Both the position numbers and the translations under genes were made by a program. Below are positions 36,867 through 47,532 of a DNA stretch of 64,000 nucleotides, one piece after another. The notes beneath the pieces are model-generated. The model had not been told where the DNA came from. It worked only from the letters and a program-made list of their open reading frames with translations, and did no database searches. This DNA comes from Erythroxylum novogranatense (lineage: Eukaryota; Streptophyta; Magnoliopsida; Malpighiales; Erythroxylaceae): assembly GCA_029891385.1 (NCBI GenBank), contig CM057226.1, positions 12,269,225 to 12,333,224 on the forward strand, given 5' to 3'. Position 1 is the first letter of the stretch, and each line of letters starts with the position of its first letter.

Positions 36867-37367
36867 GTAAAAAATTGGGTTAAGTGCAAAAAACACCTCA
36901 AACTTTATTCAATTTTGCAGTTGTGGCCCAAACTTTAAAACCTGATAATAAAATACTCAAACTTTTAATTTTTTTCAATTCTAACCTGACGTCGGTCTTT
37001 ATGTTGAGTTCGTTGATTTGACTTACCACGTGTCTACAAACTCTAACTATTAATACACGTAAGCCTAAATTAAGAGAAGAAATGTAGATTAAAAAAACGA
37101 TGCCGTTATATCACAATAATAAAAACGCCATCATTTGAAGAAAATGAAGTGTATTAACTTGCGTTTCTTCTCTTAATTTAGGATAATGTGTATTAATAAT
37201 TATGATTTTTTGATATGTGGCAAGTCACATTAGTGAACTTAACGAAAAGATCAACGTCAGGTTAAATTTTAAAAAAATGAAAAGTTTGAATATTTTATTA
37301 CTCTATTTTAAGTTTGGGCTATAATTATAAAATTGAACAAAGTTGGAGTATATCGTAAATTTTTTAC
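36867..37367. mobile_element. Foldback MITE with ~215-bp inverted arms
   Basis: 36867-37080 and 37150-37367 are inverted copies. Shared words include GTAAAAAATT at both tips, 'caattttgcagttgtggccc' against its partner 'gggctataattataaaattg', 'taacctgacgt' and 'cctaaattaagagaagaaa'. A short central spacer of 60-70 bp separates the arms. No transposase is present. Long arms suggest a Mutator-like origin, but no 9-bp duplication could be confirmed. Confidence 0.75.
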
Positions 37368-37630
37368 CATAACTATCCTATAATTCCACGTAATAATGTT
37401 ATTATATGTCCTTTTTTAAGTCTAACAAAATTAATACGTTCTATTAGTATATCTGTCCGTATAATCTAACATTAAGAGCGAAGCAAATAGATAAGTATTT
37501 AAAACTGCGCTTATTTACATTGATACCCCTCGCGGCTCAAGGCACGACGCGTTGAAATTATTGCACAATGGCACCAACCGTGATTTTCTCGAAACACAAG
37601 GTCAAGTCATAGTCAGTTTAACTTCATCAC

Positions 37631-37638
37631 TATAAATA
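37631..37638 (+). promoter_or_regulatory. TATA box of the cystatin gene
   Basis: TATAAATA lies 96 bp before the start codon, leaving a leader of about 65 bases. Position and sequence both fit a plant core promoter. Confidence 0.7.
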
Positions 37639-37726
37639 TCAGCAACGCGGAGACAATCTTCTTACATTCTCCCAGAAAAGATCAATAGTCTAAACGACAG
37701 AGTAAAAAAAAAGGAAAAGACTAGTC

Positions 37727-38065
37727 ATGCAACGACGCTTCGTTCTCTTCAGCCTACTTTTCCTCGCCGGAGTGGCGTCGATTGCAGCTCTGGTCGGCGG
37801 ATGGAAGCCGATAGCGAACGTGAATGATTCGCACGTACAGGAGATCGGAAAGTACGCCGTGAGCGAGTACAACAAGCGCAGCAAGGCGGATTTAAAGTTC
37901 AAGGGCGTCGTGAAAGGGGAATCGCAGGTGGTTTCCGGCATCAAATACCGGCTGGTCGTGGCGGTGAAGGACGCAACGGCGACTAAGAACTACGAGGCCG
38001 TGGTTTGGGAAAAGGCGTGGCTTAATTACAGGAACCTGACATCGTTTGAGCCCCTGGGGCACTGA
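37727..38065 (+). CDS. Secreted phytocystatin (cysteine protease inhibitor), CYS5-like
   Basis: A single exon of 112 residues. Residues 1-21 form a hydrophobic signal peptide (RRFVLFSLLFLAGVASIAA), so the protein should enter the secretory pathway. Cystatin landmarks follow: the N-terminal Gly-Gly (24-25, VGGW), the plant helix motif in altered form (VQEIGKYAVSEYNK, 37-50), the first inhibitory loop QVVSG (67-71) and the second-loop Trp in KAWLNY (Trp98). The usual Pro-Trp is Ala-Trp here. The ending NLTSFEP is shared with Arabidopsis CYS5-type cystatins. These loops wedge into papain-like proteases; targets are endogenous or pest proteases (family knowledge). Codon use is more GC-rich than the surroundings, as expected for an expressed gene. 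Confidence 0.95.
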   Translation: MQRRFVLFSLLFLAGVASIAALVGGWKPIANVNDSHVQEIGKYAVSEYNKRSKADLKFKGVVKGESQVVSGIKYRLVVAVKDATATKNYEAVVWEKAWLNYRNLTSFEPLGH

Positions 38066-38134
38066 AACGGCGCCGGACTTTGGATTTACGACAATGTAAT
38101 GTGTGTTTCTGGTTTCTTCTTTATGAGAGATCCC

Positions 38135-38140
38135 AATAAA
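38135..38140 (+). terminator. Poly(A) signal AATAAA of the cystatin gene
   Basis: It lies 70 bp after the stop codon, followed by T/G-rich sequence. Confidence 0.65.
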
Positions 38141-38870
38141 GTTTACGTGTGATGTGATAGTAATTAATTAATTAATTACCTAATCACAAGTCATTAGTGA
38201 TTAGTTAGCTTCTTAATTTCGTGTCATCTTCTTCGTACGATCATCTAATCTGTGTGTTGAAATGCGCGAACCGAATCTTCTTCACAGTTCACGCGGTTTC
38301 TATAATGAGTCCAAAGACCAATTGACTGTGATCCATCGGAGTCTATTCTAGGTAAGTGTTAATTGCTGAATCATTGCGTAATTATTACGAGCAACGAACA
38401 TCGCTTCTGTCCGTTGGTTGCGACTTTTTTCATCTTTTTTTTAAAAAAATTACTTAACAAAAAACAGTTTAGATGTACGTAAATTAAATAAAAATACTTT
38501 GTTGCAAGCTTCGTGCAAACAATTGTTAACAATTCGAAGTAGCGATAGGATTAAATCTAAAACAAGCTACTCCGGAACGTTGAAAGGTAATACATGCCAA
38601 TTTGCATGTGGCCTACATGGTCCCCAGTCTAATTATAATTATCAAATTGGATAAGATATCGTTGGACGATGGACCTAATCCAATTTTGCAGTATTTTCAT
38701 TTAAAATAATTCAGATTTCAGAGTGTTGCCCAAATCATAGCTAGGCGAAGTTCTCAGGCCTCTTGACATGAATGCTGTAACATATGTTTCTATTAGTTAT
38801 ATGTGTATGAATAGTAAGGTAGTGACATCCCATTATCAATGGGAAGGGTAAAATAATAAAATCAATCTTT
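38141..38870. other. Intergenic, no gene seen
   Basis: 3' flank of the cystatin gene, with a short TTAA tetranucleotide run near 38161-38177 and no coding signal. Confidence 0.5.
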
Positions 38871-39240
38871 TTCAATTTAATCAAAAAATTCATAAATTTT
38901 CATGGAGAGATGGAGAAATGTCTTAGGAATCCAACACTTCAAAAATCAGATCAATCGAAGGTCGGATGGAAAAGTTATAAGCAAAAGAGTGGAGAGAGGT
39001 CGGGTCAGAAAAATATGACCACTAAAATTACATGCATTAGTCGACTAGTCAAAGATCTACTAGTCGACTAGGTCATTTACAGTGATTGACCTGGAAAACT
39101 CTGGTCTTATGTTTGTGATTCAAAAAAAAAAATTGATACTGAGTTTTGACTGAGTGATGTAGCACGCCACCCTTGCAAAGCATGCACTCAGATATCACTA
39201 TCAATATCGGGTTCGGATCATGCAGGAGTGGGATATTACA
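38871..39240 (+). mobile_element. Truncated LTR fragment
   Basis: The right end (39159-39240, with TATCGGGTTCGGATCATGC and GTGGGATATTACA) matches the terminal part of the LTR family at 31441-34803, read on its sense strand. The left part (38900-39090) carries the 'cttaggaatccaac' block and a TAGTCGACTAG palindrome pair also found in the LTR at 42231-46763. Internal deletion must have joined them. No target duplication was identified. Confidence 0.7.
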
Positions 39241-40349
39241 AGTGACTTATATACTTAATATCAGCAAACTGTATTGTATATTGACTTTGGCACAATGTCC
39301 AGTTTTTCTGTTACCTGTGAGCTCATGCTTTTCTGTTGGCCGTTTTGATAGACTTCATGGTTTCCTGTTTGTTGACTCGGTGGTTTTCTGTTGGCTTTGA
39401 CCATTGCCTTCATGGTTTTCTGCGGGCTGTTCTCTTTGCCTCATAGGTATCTTTTTCTTTTCGCTGTTACATTTTCCTTCCAGGTTTTCTTAAGCTCGTT
39501 TTATATTTATTGTATTATGAATTTTATTTCTTATTTTTGTATTTTGTTTATGCAAATTTATTTGTTAAATACTTCTCTACTTAGTCTAATATTTTATTAT
39601 AATAATTTGTTGGATTTATTTATTATCGTGTATTTATTTACTTGTTTTATCTTTTATTTTGAGCCATTACCTTATTTTATATTTATATTTATATTTTATT
39701 TATACAAATTTATTTATTTGTATTTTATTATATTATTATTATTATTAGTAGGTCAATTTCTATTTTATTTTATTTTTTAATATTTCAAATTTTATTTTAT
39801 TTTATTTTTCATCATTTGAGTTTATCGAAAAATTTCTAACAGTTAAGGATAAAGTTGTGTACTACAAGACCTCTTCTGATCTTGATTTTTAGCGGGACTT
39901 TTAATAGATTATTGATGTTGCTGTTGTCTTTGATCGAGTGTCAAATGCAAATATGTGAAATTAATCGACGAACTTCAGCATGTGGTTTGGGCATTAGTAC
40001 TTCAATATTTAAGTCAATTTTTTATCATTAAAAAGAGAAATGAAGAGAAAAATTAGAAGATTGAAAATTCATATGTTTCTTTCTTTTTTTTTCCTCATGT
40101 TTGCTATTATTTTTGTTTATTTAACAGTTTAAGGTGGGTGCTAATATTTTCAGACATCAAGTATGAAAATTTGAGTGACATGGATGTAAGAAATAATATG
40201 GAGCATATTGCAAACTTGAAGTAGATGAAGCGCCATAGAGGGCAGGTTAGGTTATCAAAGATAGTTCATGGTACGAGTCTTACAAACTCTTGACAAAGTT
40301 GTAAGGACATGGGTCTATTGGCTAAAGGAGAAAGTTTATGTTATTATTT
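39241..40349. other. AT-rich intergenic
   Basis: 39470-39830 is strongly T-rich with TTTAT runs and gives a long hydrophobic chance ORF (39391-39780). No host gene was recognised. Confidence 0.5.
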
Positions 40350-40354
40350 ATTAA

Positions 40355-40538
40355 TGTTAAAAATCCTCTAGACTCAGCATAAATTTGTTATATTAGAATT
40401 TGTTATTTACGTCTGTTAAAATCTTTTCTCTCTCTCTATCAGAATTTGTTGTACAGTCCTCCATGTATATATTTCACTTTCCCTGTATCATGAAAACGCA
40501 CAAAAATAAAATCTTCTTTCACAATACGAACTCCTTTA
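40355..40538 (+). repeat. 5' LTR of the plus-strand copia element
   Basis: 184 bp, matched by 52467-52652. It is followed immediately by the primer-binding site. Confidence 0.95.
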
Positions 40539-40551
40539 TGGTATTAGAGCC
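40539..40551 (+). other. Primer-binding site, TGGTATTAGAGCC
   Basis: Matches the initiator tRNA-Met site with one C-to-T change, directly after the LTR. Confidence 0.9.
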
Positions 40552-40614
40552 ATATCAAGCGTAATTGCACGTTCCTGTCAACCTTTTTTTTCCTCTCGAC
40601 CCTACACCTTTCTC

Positions 40615-41547
40615 ATGGCTTCCAATGCTTCTCTCCTGGCTGATGGCAACTTCAGCCTCATCTTCCTCAACATGCAGTTCATTTTTAAGTTAACTGGATC
40701 CAATTATCCAGCGTGGCGAGTCCAAATCTCCTCTTTTCTCATCGGATATGACCTTATGGGTTATGTTGATGGCAACCACTCATGTCCTAATGAAGACGAT
40801 GACGCCTATAAACAGTGGGTGCAACAGGATAAGCTCATTCTTCATGCACTTATTGCCTCCGTCGATGCTACCATTATTAATATGTTGGGATCCATCACCT
40901 CTTCTTAGCAGGTCTGGACATTTCTTGCTCGAATGTTTGCAAATAAATCACGTTCCTGCCTGATGTCTCTTAAAGAGAGACTTATCAATCTCACCAAAGG
41001 TGATTCATCCATTGCTGACTATCTCCAACGCATAAAAGGAATAGTCGATGAACTGGCCATCATTGGTGGGCCGGTTGATGACACCGATCTTGTCATCCAC
41101 ACTCTCAACAGATTACCATCTGACTTTCGTGATCTCAGTGCTGCTATACGTGCTCGGGAGCAACTCATTTCTTTTGACGATCTTTTTGATAAACTCACTG
41201 ATCATGAATCCTTCCTCTTACTTCAATCTCAGTTAGTTGACTCCACTCCTCTTATTATTGCTAAAGCTGCCACTCAAGTCTGGGCCTCCTCCTCCTGCTC
41301 ACCAGCGCGGTTCCAGTCCAACTCACCTCCAGCTTATGCCCAACCGCCCAATACGCCTGGGTTAACCAACTTTTATCGCAATGTTGTCTGTCAATTCTGT
41401 GAAAAACCAAGCCACACTGCCACAAGCTCCTTCGTCGACGACCTGGTCCTCCAGCTGGCGGTCATGGTTCTTACACCCCTCCCTCAGCCCACTTTGTTGG
41501 GTTTACTTGTCACTAGTAACCATCTCCTGGTACCTCCCCGCCTTTAA
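40615..41547 (+). pseudogene. Copia gag
   Basis: Starts MASNASLLADG, with LTGSNYPAWRVQ and GYVDG, and after a TAG stop near 40906 continues FLARMFANKSR, LKERLINLTKG and IADYLQRIKG. The zinc knuckle begins CQFCEKPSH but its final Cys spacing is lost. A frameshift follows near 41420. Confidence 0.88.
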
Positions 41548-41639
41548 GGGCACCCTTTCCCTCTCTAGGTTCTCCTACCTATTGGCCTAGCAATCCAGCA
41601 AATATGACTTCCGGCACAGACGACTCCACTATTGTCTCT

Positions 41640-42230
41640 CGGCCTCTATTGGACTCTAATCACCAATGAATTCTCGAATCAGGTGCATCCCATCATGTTA
41701 CTAATGATCTAGCCCACCTGCATTTGCATTCTCCATATTCAGGCAACGATCATCTTCAAATGGGTGATGGGTATAAACTACCAATCACTCATACCGGTAA
41801 CTTGATTTGCCCCTTTTCCTCCAAACCATTACTATTTGATGATGTTCTCCATGTTCCAACCGTTAGTCGTAATCTTGTTTCTGTTAAACAATTTTGCACT
41901 ACGAATAGTGTTTCTGTGGAACTGTTTCCAAATTAATTTTAGGTGAAGGACTTGCGAAGGAAGGCAGTGCTCCTCATGGGGATGTGTCACGGTGACCTCT
42001 ACAACCTCCACCTACCCTCCTCCAGCCCATCCGCTCTCCTCGCTTCTGTCTCCAGTCCTGCTTTTCTTCACCATATCTTAGGTCATCCATCTAATAAGGT
42101 TATGTCGCATCTTCACTCTCGACAACACTTCTGCAGCCGCTCCAAACTCCAGCCCGTATATGTCTCTTATGCCTGTGCCAGAAGTCACAAACTCCCCTTC
42201 TCCACTCAACATCTACACAGTACCAGACTT
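41640..42230 (+). pseudogene. Copia protease and integrase zinc domain
   Basis: The protease site reads ILESGASHH: the catalytic Asp of LDSGA is Glu and the preceding Trp is a stop codon. DVLHVPTVSRNLVSV follows, then the integrase region HHILGHPSNKVM and a degenerate Cys pair. The reading stops where the solo LTR is inserted (AGACT duplication). The integrase continues at 46764. Confidence 0.85.
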
Positions 42231-42539
42231 GTTGGACCTCGAACTTTCTTTGAAATTTTGAAGTGTCAAATGACATGAAAATGAAGAAATTAGAATGAAT
42301 AAATAAAAAAGAAAATTTTGAATGTGAATAGTTAGATGAGATTAAGATAGGCGAAAAATTCTTTTGTTATTCAGGTTTATGTTATGGTATGACCTAATAT
42401 GGTGTTTGAAGTTTAAATAAAATTGTTAGTGAATAAATTGCTTTAATGGAGTTAAAAATTTAAGAAATAAAGAGAAAAGAGTGAGAATATGAAGAATTAA
42501 GAAAAGTTTGACTTTTTGGTCATAGAGAGTTGACTTTTT

Positions 42540-43860
42540 GATTTAAGCCAAATTTGAGAAAATAATCTTCATCAAACTTGTAGCTTATGTTAAGAGCTTT
42601 CCGTCGCCATAAAGTTTGATATTTTTCGATATCGGGAGTAAAAGTTATGATCAGTCAAAGTTTGTTTTGTAAAAATATCTTTAAGTGTACATTTGCGTGT
42701 ACTCGGCTTTGAGGCCACTCGTCGTACAGATTTAGTCTGAATTGGAGTAAGTGGTCTTCATAAAAGTTGTAGCTTGTCTGTCAATCTTTCTGATGCTATA
42801 AAGTACGCAATTTTTGGATGTGAGAATTGGAAGATATGAAATTTGAAAGTTTGGAGTTTGTTTAGGTGATGTTTAACAGGACAGTAACTTTGACTAGATT
42901 TTTGACCCCTTTAGAGATGGAATTAATTTTTGAGTTCTTCATAGAAGTTGTAGAGCTTCCTTTTATCTTTCCATCGACACCAAATTTGTTAAATTTGAAG
43001 TTCGGAATCAAGAGTTATGAATTATGAAAGTTGGAATGTCGGAAGAATAAGAGCATAGTTGTCCAGATTAGTCACTGTACATGACCTAGTCGACTAGTAG
43101 CCTTTGACTAGTCGACTAGTGCATGTATTTTTGCCTTGTTTCCCTGACCCTCTCTCAATCTTTTGCTTCTAATTTCTCCGTCCGACATCCGATTGACTTG
43201 GTTTTTAAAGCGTTGGATTCATAAGACAATTATCTACATTCTCAAGGGATATTTGTATTTTTATGAGATTAAATTAAGGATGATTAATTTAATCAAAGTA
43301 AGTTATGAAATATTCTGAACATGGTTCAGTCTTTTGCGAAATTCTTGATCTGTGGAGATCCAACTGAATTGATTCTTGAGGCAAAATAAAATTGAGATTT
43401 GGAGCTACAAGTCATATGAAGGAATTGAATTTTAATTTAGCCTCTAAGATTTTCAATTTCTGAATTGAAGTCGGGTTTAGTTTTCAGTCTTGTACTGATA
43501 AGTGCTGTCAGTATTTTGGCCATAATTGTTGCTCTAGTCATCCAAATGAGGTGATTCCTAATTTGGAGTAAACTAGAAAGATAAGGCTACATTTCTTCTG
43601 AAGAAAGTGAATTTTAATTCAGCCTCTAAGATTGTCAATTTTCGGATGGAAGTAAAGTGCTGGAAAATTTTTCAGCATAATGGCAGTCCGCAATGTTTGG
43701 ACTATAACTCTTGGTGTAGTGCACCAAATTAAACTATTTTTATGGCATTATGAAATTAAGACATAGGGGAACATTTCTCGAGAAGGAAGTTTTGACTAAT
43801 TCCTTCAAATTGATTATTATAAAATTGTCCAAAGTAAGCCTGACTTAAAGTAAAGTTCAG
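42540..43860 (+). repeat. Degenerate ~175-190-bp units (A and B types) with a palindromic cassette
   Basis: A units near 42560, 42740 and 42920 share 'cttcatagaagttgtag' then 'caaatttgttaaa', 'gagttatga'. A palindromic cassette follows, with TAGTCGACTAG twice (43084-43120). B units near 43315, 43490 and 43680 share an 'agctac...', 'ttagcctctaagatt' wording. The same A-cassette-B order is seen at 49540-50600. Confidence 0.7.
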
Positions 43861-45686
43861 GGACATATTGGGAAGTCTACTTAAGGACATAAGTTAAAGG
43901 ATTTGAATGGAGGGGCAAAATGATCATTATCCATTCATTAATGACATGGAAATAAGACAAAAGAGGTGGCTGTCGTTTTATTTGAGAGGAAGCCCGAAAC
44001 TTGTGAAAGAAAAGAACAAAAGGAGAAGAGAAAGAAAGGAGGAGAGCCGATTTCAGATGGGTGAAGGGAGGAAGAAGAAAAATGAGTAGGGTTTCAAATT
44101 TTTCTTGGTTTTTAGAGGATTTTGTAGTTTCAAGAGGAAACATTGGGAAGAAGATGAAAGCTTCTCTTGGGGCTTTGAATATCCGAAAATGGAGGAGATT
44201 GAGGTAAGAGATGAATTTCTATCTTTGAGTTTTTCTTCAATTTTTGATTTAGGATTATGAAAAATGATATGGGTATGTGATTTATGAAGTCAATTTTGAT
44301 GTTTATGCCTTAGGTTGTGTTTAATTTTGAATGAAAATTAATTAGGGTTTATGCCTAATTTTGTGATTGGGGTTTTTGGAAATTATTGGCTTAGAATAAT
44401 GGAAAATATGATGGATTGGTGAAATATGATACCAATTTTGAAGATTTTGTGATTTATGATATTAAATTTGGGTGAATTGGTTTAGGTTAATTTTAGGATT
44501 TGGGGATTTTAGAAATTGGTGATTTAGATAGTTTGAATATATGTGGAATTAGTGTTTTTTAAGTTCAATTTGAGAAATTATGATTTTTATGATGTTGAAA
44601 TTAGGTGAAATTGATGTAGGGAATTTTCAATTGGAAGAATAAAAGAAGAAATTGTCAAATTGGAGCTAGAGACAAACTTCTAGCATCGTTTCGAGGTGGG
44701 TAGTATATTTATTTATTGAATTTTAAGCTAAGCATGTGTATTGGAAAATTCAAGAAGCAAATTTTTGAGAAATTAACGTTTATATAAATGTTTGAAAATT
44801 ATGATTTCGAAAGATTAAATTCCTTATTTTAAAAATGTTTTGTAGAAAATGCAAGGTTTATGAAATTCATGGTTTTCGAATTATATGAATAATTTGAGAA
44901 AAAAATATGCTTTGTGAATTTTGTATAAGTTTGAATTATGATTTAAAGAAATTGTTGCTTACATTGTTCTGAATTTGATTGATATGTGATTAAATTGATG
45001 ATGTGAATTGCAATATATTTTTTATATGAATTCATGTGGATATGTGAATGTGTCATTTATGACACGATGTGGTATGAAAATGTGAAAATCAAGATTTTCG
45101 AAAAGTGCCTTCGGGCAATTCGAATTTTCGTTTTCGATTATATGTTATGTGGGTTTGGTCAGTCCCATAAGTGGGACGAAGACTTGTCTATTTTATAGCC
45201 TTCTCCGGTTGCGCTAGTAGGCTTTGAAGTTTCGATTCGGACTCCATAAGTCACGGTTACCTTTGGACCGTTATGCGGGGACGGTGTAACGCGTTCATTC
45301 ACGGTACCGCAGGACCGCTATGCGGGAATGTGCAGTATGTTCTGTTTTGGATCGAACCAAACCATTTAATGTGTTATGTGTTTTGTTTTGTTTAAAAGTG
45401 TGATGCATTGCATGATTTGAACGATGTTTAAGAAATATGAAAGAAATGAAGATTTACACGATTTTGATTTTTTTTCATGAAAAGTGAAAAATGTGAGAAA
45501 TTTTGAGAAATAAGCTCTTTGTGGATTTTTAGCAGTGATATTATTGAAATTATTCTAGCAATGTTTTAAAAAGATTGAGAAATAAGAAATTTGAAAAAAA
45601 ATTCTACTGAGGAACTTTTGAAAGAAATGGCTAAAAGATTTGCAATTGTTTTCGCTTATCATTCAATTTATAAATATATTATGCAC

Positions 45687-45699
45687 GAGCAATAAGCTC
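45687..45699 (+). other. LTR hairpin, copy 4
   Basis: GAGC (45687-45690) pairs with GCTC (45696-45699). It is preceded by GCAC and followed by ACCCCCC. Confidence 0.6.
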
Positions 45700-46763
45700 A
45701 CCCCCCTTCCTTCCCATCCACAGGTGATGAGAAGAAGGTCGGGTGAAAGAAAGTAAAGGTTGCCGTTTGTATGTGTTCATATGGTACAATTGTTTAGCTA
45801 AGTGATTGCTGAGAAATTTAGAATTGTTGTGTATTTTTTTGGATTAGGGTTTTGGGTATTGTAAATGGCTTGCAATGCCATTAAAGTGTATTGTGTATTC
45901 ATTTTAAGAATGTATTACGAATTCTGAACATATATATTGGATTAAGTTATGGATTGGATTGTGTATGGATGATTCTGATTTAAGATTGAGGCTTATTGAA
46001 ATATTTTAGATATAGGAGTGCGTTTGTTTATGCTGAAATCCCAGACGGAGGGTCCGGTAGATTTTTATAGTTGTGTGACTGTTTGAAAATTTTAGAAGTG
46101 TATATTTGCCATTTGCAGGTTTTGGGTTTTTACAAATGCAGCCGTTATGCTGCCTAAATTTTGGTAAAATGAGTATAAAAATGAGTTTTGAGATTTATAT
46201 GAATGTATAAGAAGATGTTTAAGAATTGAGATTTGCATGAGGAATAGTTTCCTAGAAAGGGAAAACTATATGGTTTTGATTAGTATGAGATTTGATTAAA
46301 GATGAATAAGATGAGAAAAGGATTGAAAAATAAGAAAAGGAAAAGAAAAAGAAAGAAAGAAAAAAAATTATACCGGTTTTGGAATGTCTTACGGTTTCCA
46401 ACGCGAGTAATTCTCAACGATATACGCTTCGAATGTCGGAATGTGATTTTCAGTTTAATCGAACCATTTGTTTGCTTCCGCTTCGATTATTCGATTTGCT
46501 TCGATTCGTTCACTTTTGGTTTTTGTCCGTTCATCTATTTTTGTTTTGGCCCAATATGTATCCGATTTGATTTCGCCTTATGTTTCCGTTCTTTCAAATT
46601 CTGCTTTCGCTTTGCGATTTGATTTCGTTTTTGCTATTGGTTTCCGCATTTTGCTATTCGTGTTGCCTTCGGATTCAAATTATCCAATGTGCATTCGCTT
46701 TGTTTTCGACCAATTCTGTTACGTTCTTCGGTTGGGATCCGATTTCCAGATCGGGTCGCAACA

Positions 46764-47532
46764 AGACTACTAGAGCTACTCTTCTTCGATGTTTAGGACC
46801 CGGCTCCTGAAGCGTCCATCCATGGTTTTCGTTACTATGTAGTTTTAATTGATCACTTTCCAAATATGTCTGGCTTTATCCTTTACGAAATAAATCTGAT
46901 GTTCGTGATAGTTTCATCTCTTTCAAACTCTTTGTTGAAAACTTCTTCAACTTCAAAATCAAATCCTTATATACTGACAATGGTGGTGAATACATCAAGC
47001 TACGTTTGTTTTTATCTAAACATGGTATTTCCCACTTCTCTACTCCTCCTCACACCCCCAAACTAAATGGAACATCTAAACGTCGGTACTGTCACATCAT
47101 TGAAACCACTCGAGCCCTCCTTCATTTCAGCCATTTACCACTTAAATTCTGGACGCATGCGGCTTCAACAACCGTCTACCTTATAAACCGCATGCCTGCT
47201 CCACTCCTCTCCATGCAATCTCTCTACGAAATTCTTCATCATACTACTCCCTCTTACAACAATCTTCATGCGTTCGGATGTCTATGTTTCCCTTGGTTGC
47301 GTCCTTATACAGATCACAAATTACAACCCCGCTCCATCCCTTGTATCTTTATTGGTTATTCTCTTCACCAATTTGCCTACCTTTGCTTTGATCCAAAAAC
47401 TAATAAAATCTATACTTCTCAACATGTTAAGTTTATTGATAATCAATTCCCTTTTGCCACTCTATCACTATCACAACCATCTACAGTTTCTGCTGAACCT
47501 CGCCCCTCCTTCCCTCTACTCATTAGGTCATC
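46764..47532 (+). pseudogene. Copia integrase core, continued
   Basis: After a damaged start the frame reads HGFRYYV, VVLIDHF, then LYTDNGGEYI (second Asp) and PHTPKLNGTSKRR, where the catalytic Glu region (normally NGxxERK) has Ser-Lys instead of Glu-Arg. FWTHAASTTVYLINRMP and AFGCLCFPWLRPY follow. The ORF 47006-47587 covers most of it. It is cut at 47532 by a gypsy LTR. Confidence 0.88.

Larger units (their letters stand above)
42231..46763 (+). mobile_element. Solo LTR (gypsy type, 4.53 kb) inside copia integrase
   Basis: Runs from TGTTGGACCTCG to CGGGTCGCAACA with a perfect 5-bp target duplication, AGACT (42226-42230 and 46764-46768). The copia integrase reading resumes directly after it. 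No PBS or gag is present. Internal order: ~175-bp A units (42540-43060), a TAGTCGACTAG palindrome cassette (43084-43120), B units (43310-43860), leader region (~43960-44700), hairpin (45687-45699), and a terminal block with CCGGTTTTGGAATG. It serves as the full-length reference for the two LTRs at the left of the window. Confidence 0.93.

Noticed and set aside
39391..39780. 129-residue hydrophobic ORF resembling a membrane protein
   Set aside because: Composition follows from a TTTAT-rich low-complexity stretch; no homologous motif.
44020..44200. Possible host gene start after a purine-rich leader
   Set aside because: The same leader and 'gaggtaagag' text recur at 700-900 and, reversed, at 3650-3800, so it is the LTR leader region.
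46302..46810. Overlapping Phe-rich ORFs
   Set aside because: They lie in the terminal part of the solo LTR, where 'ttcgatt' words repeat in several frames.
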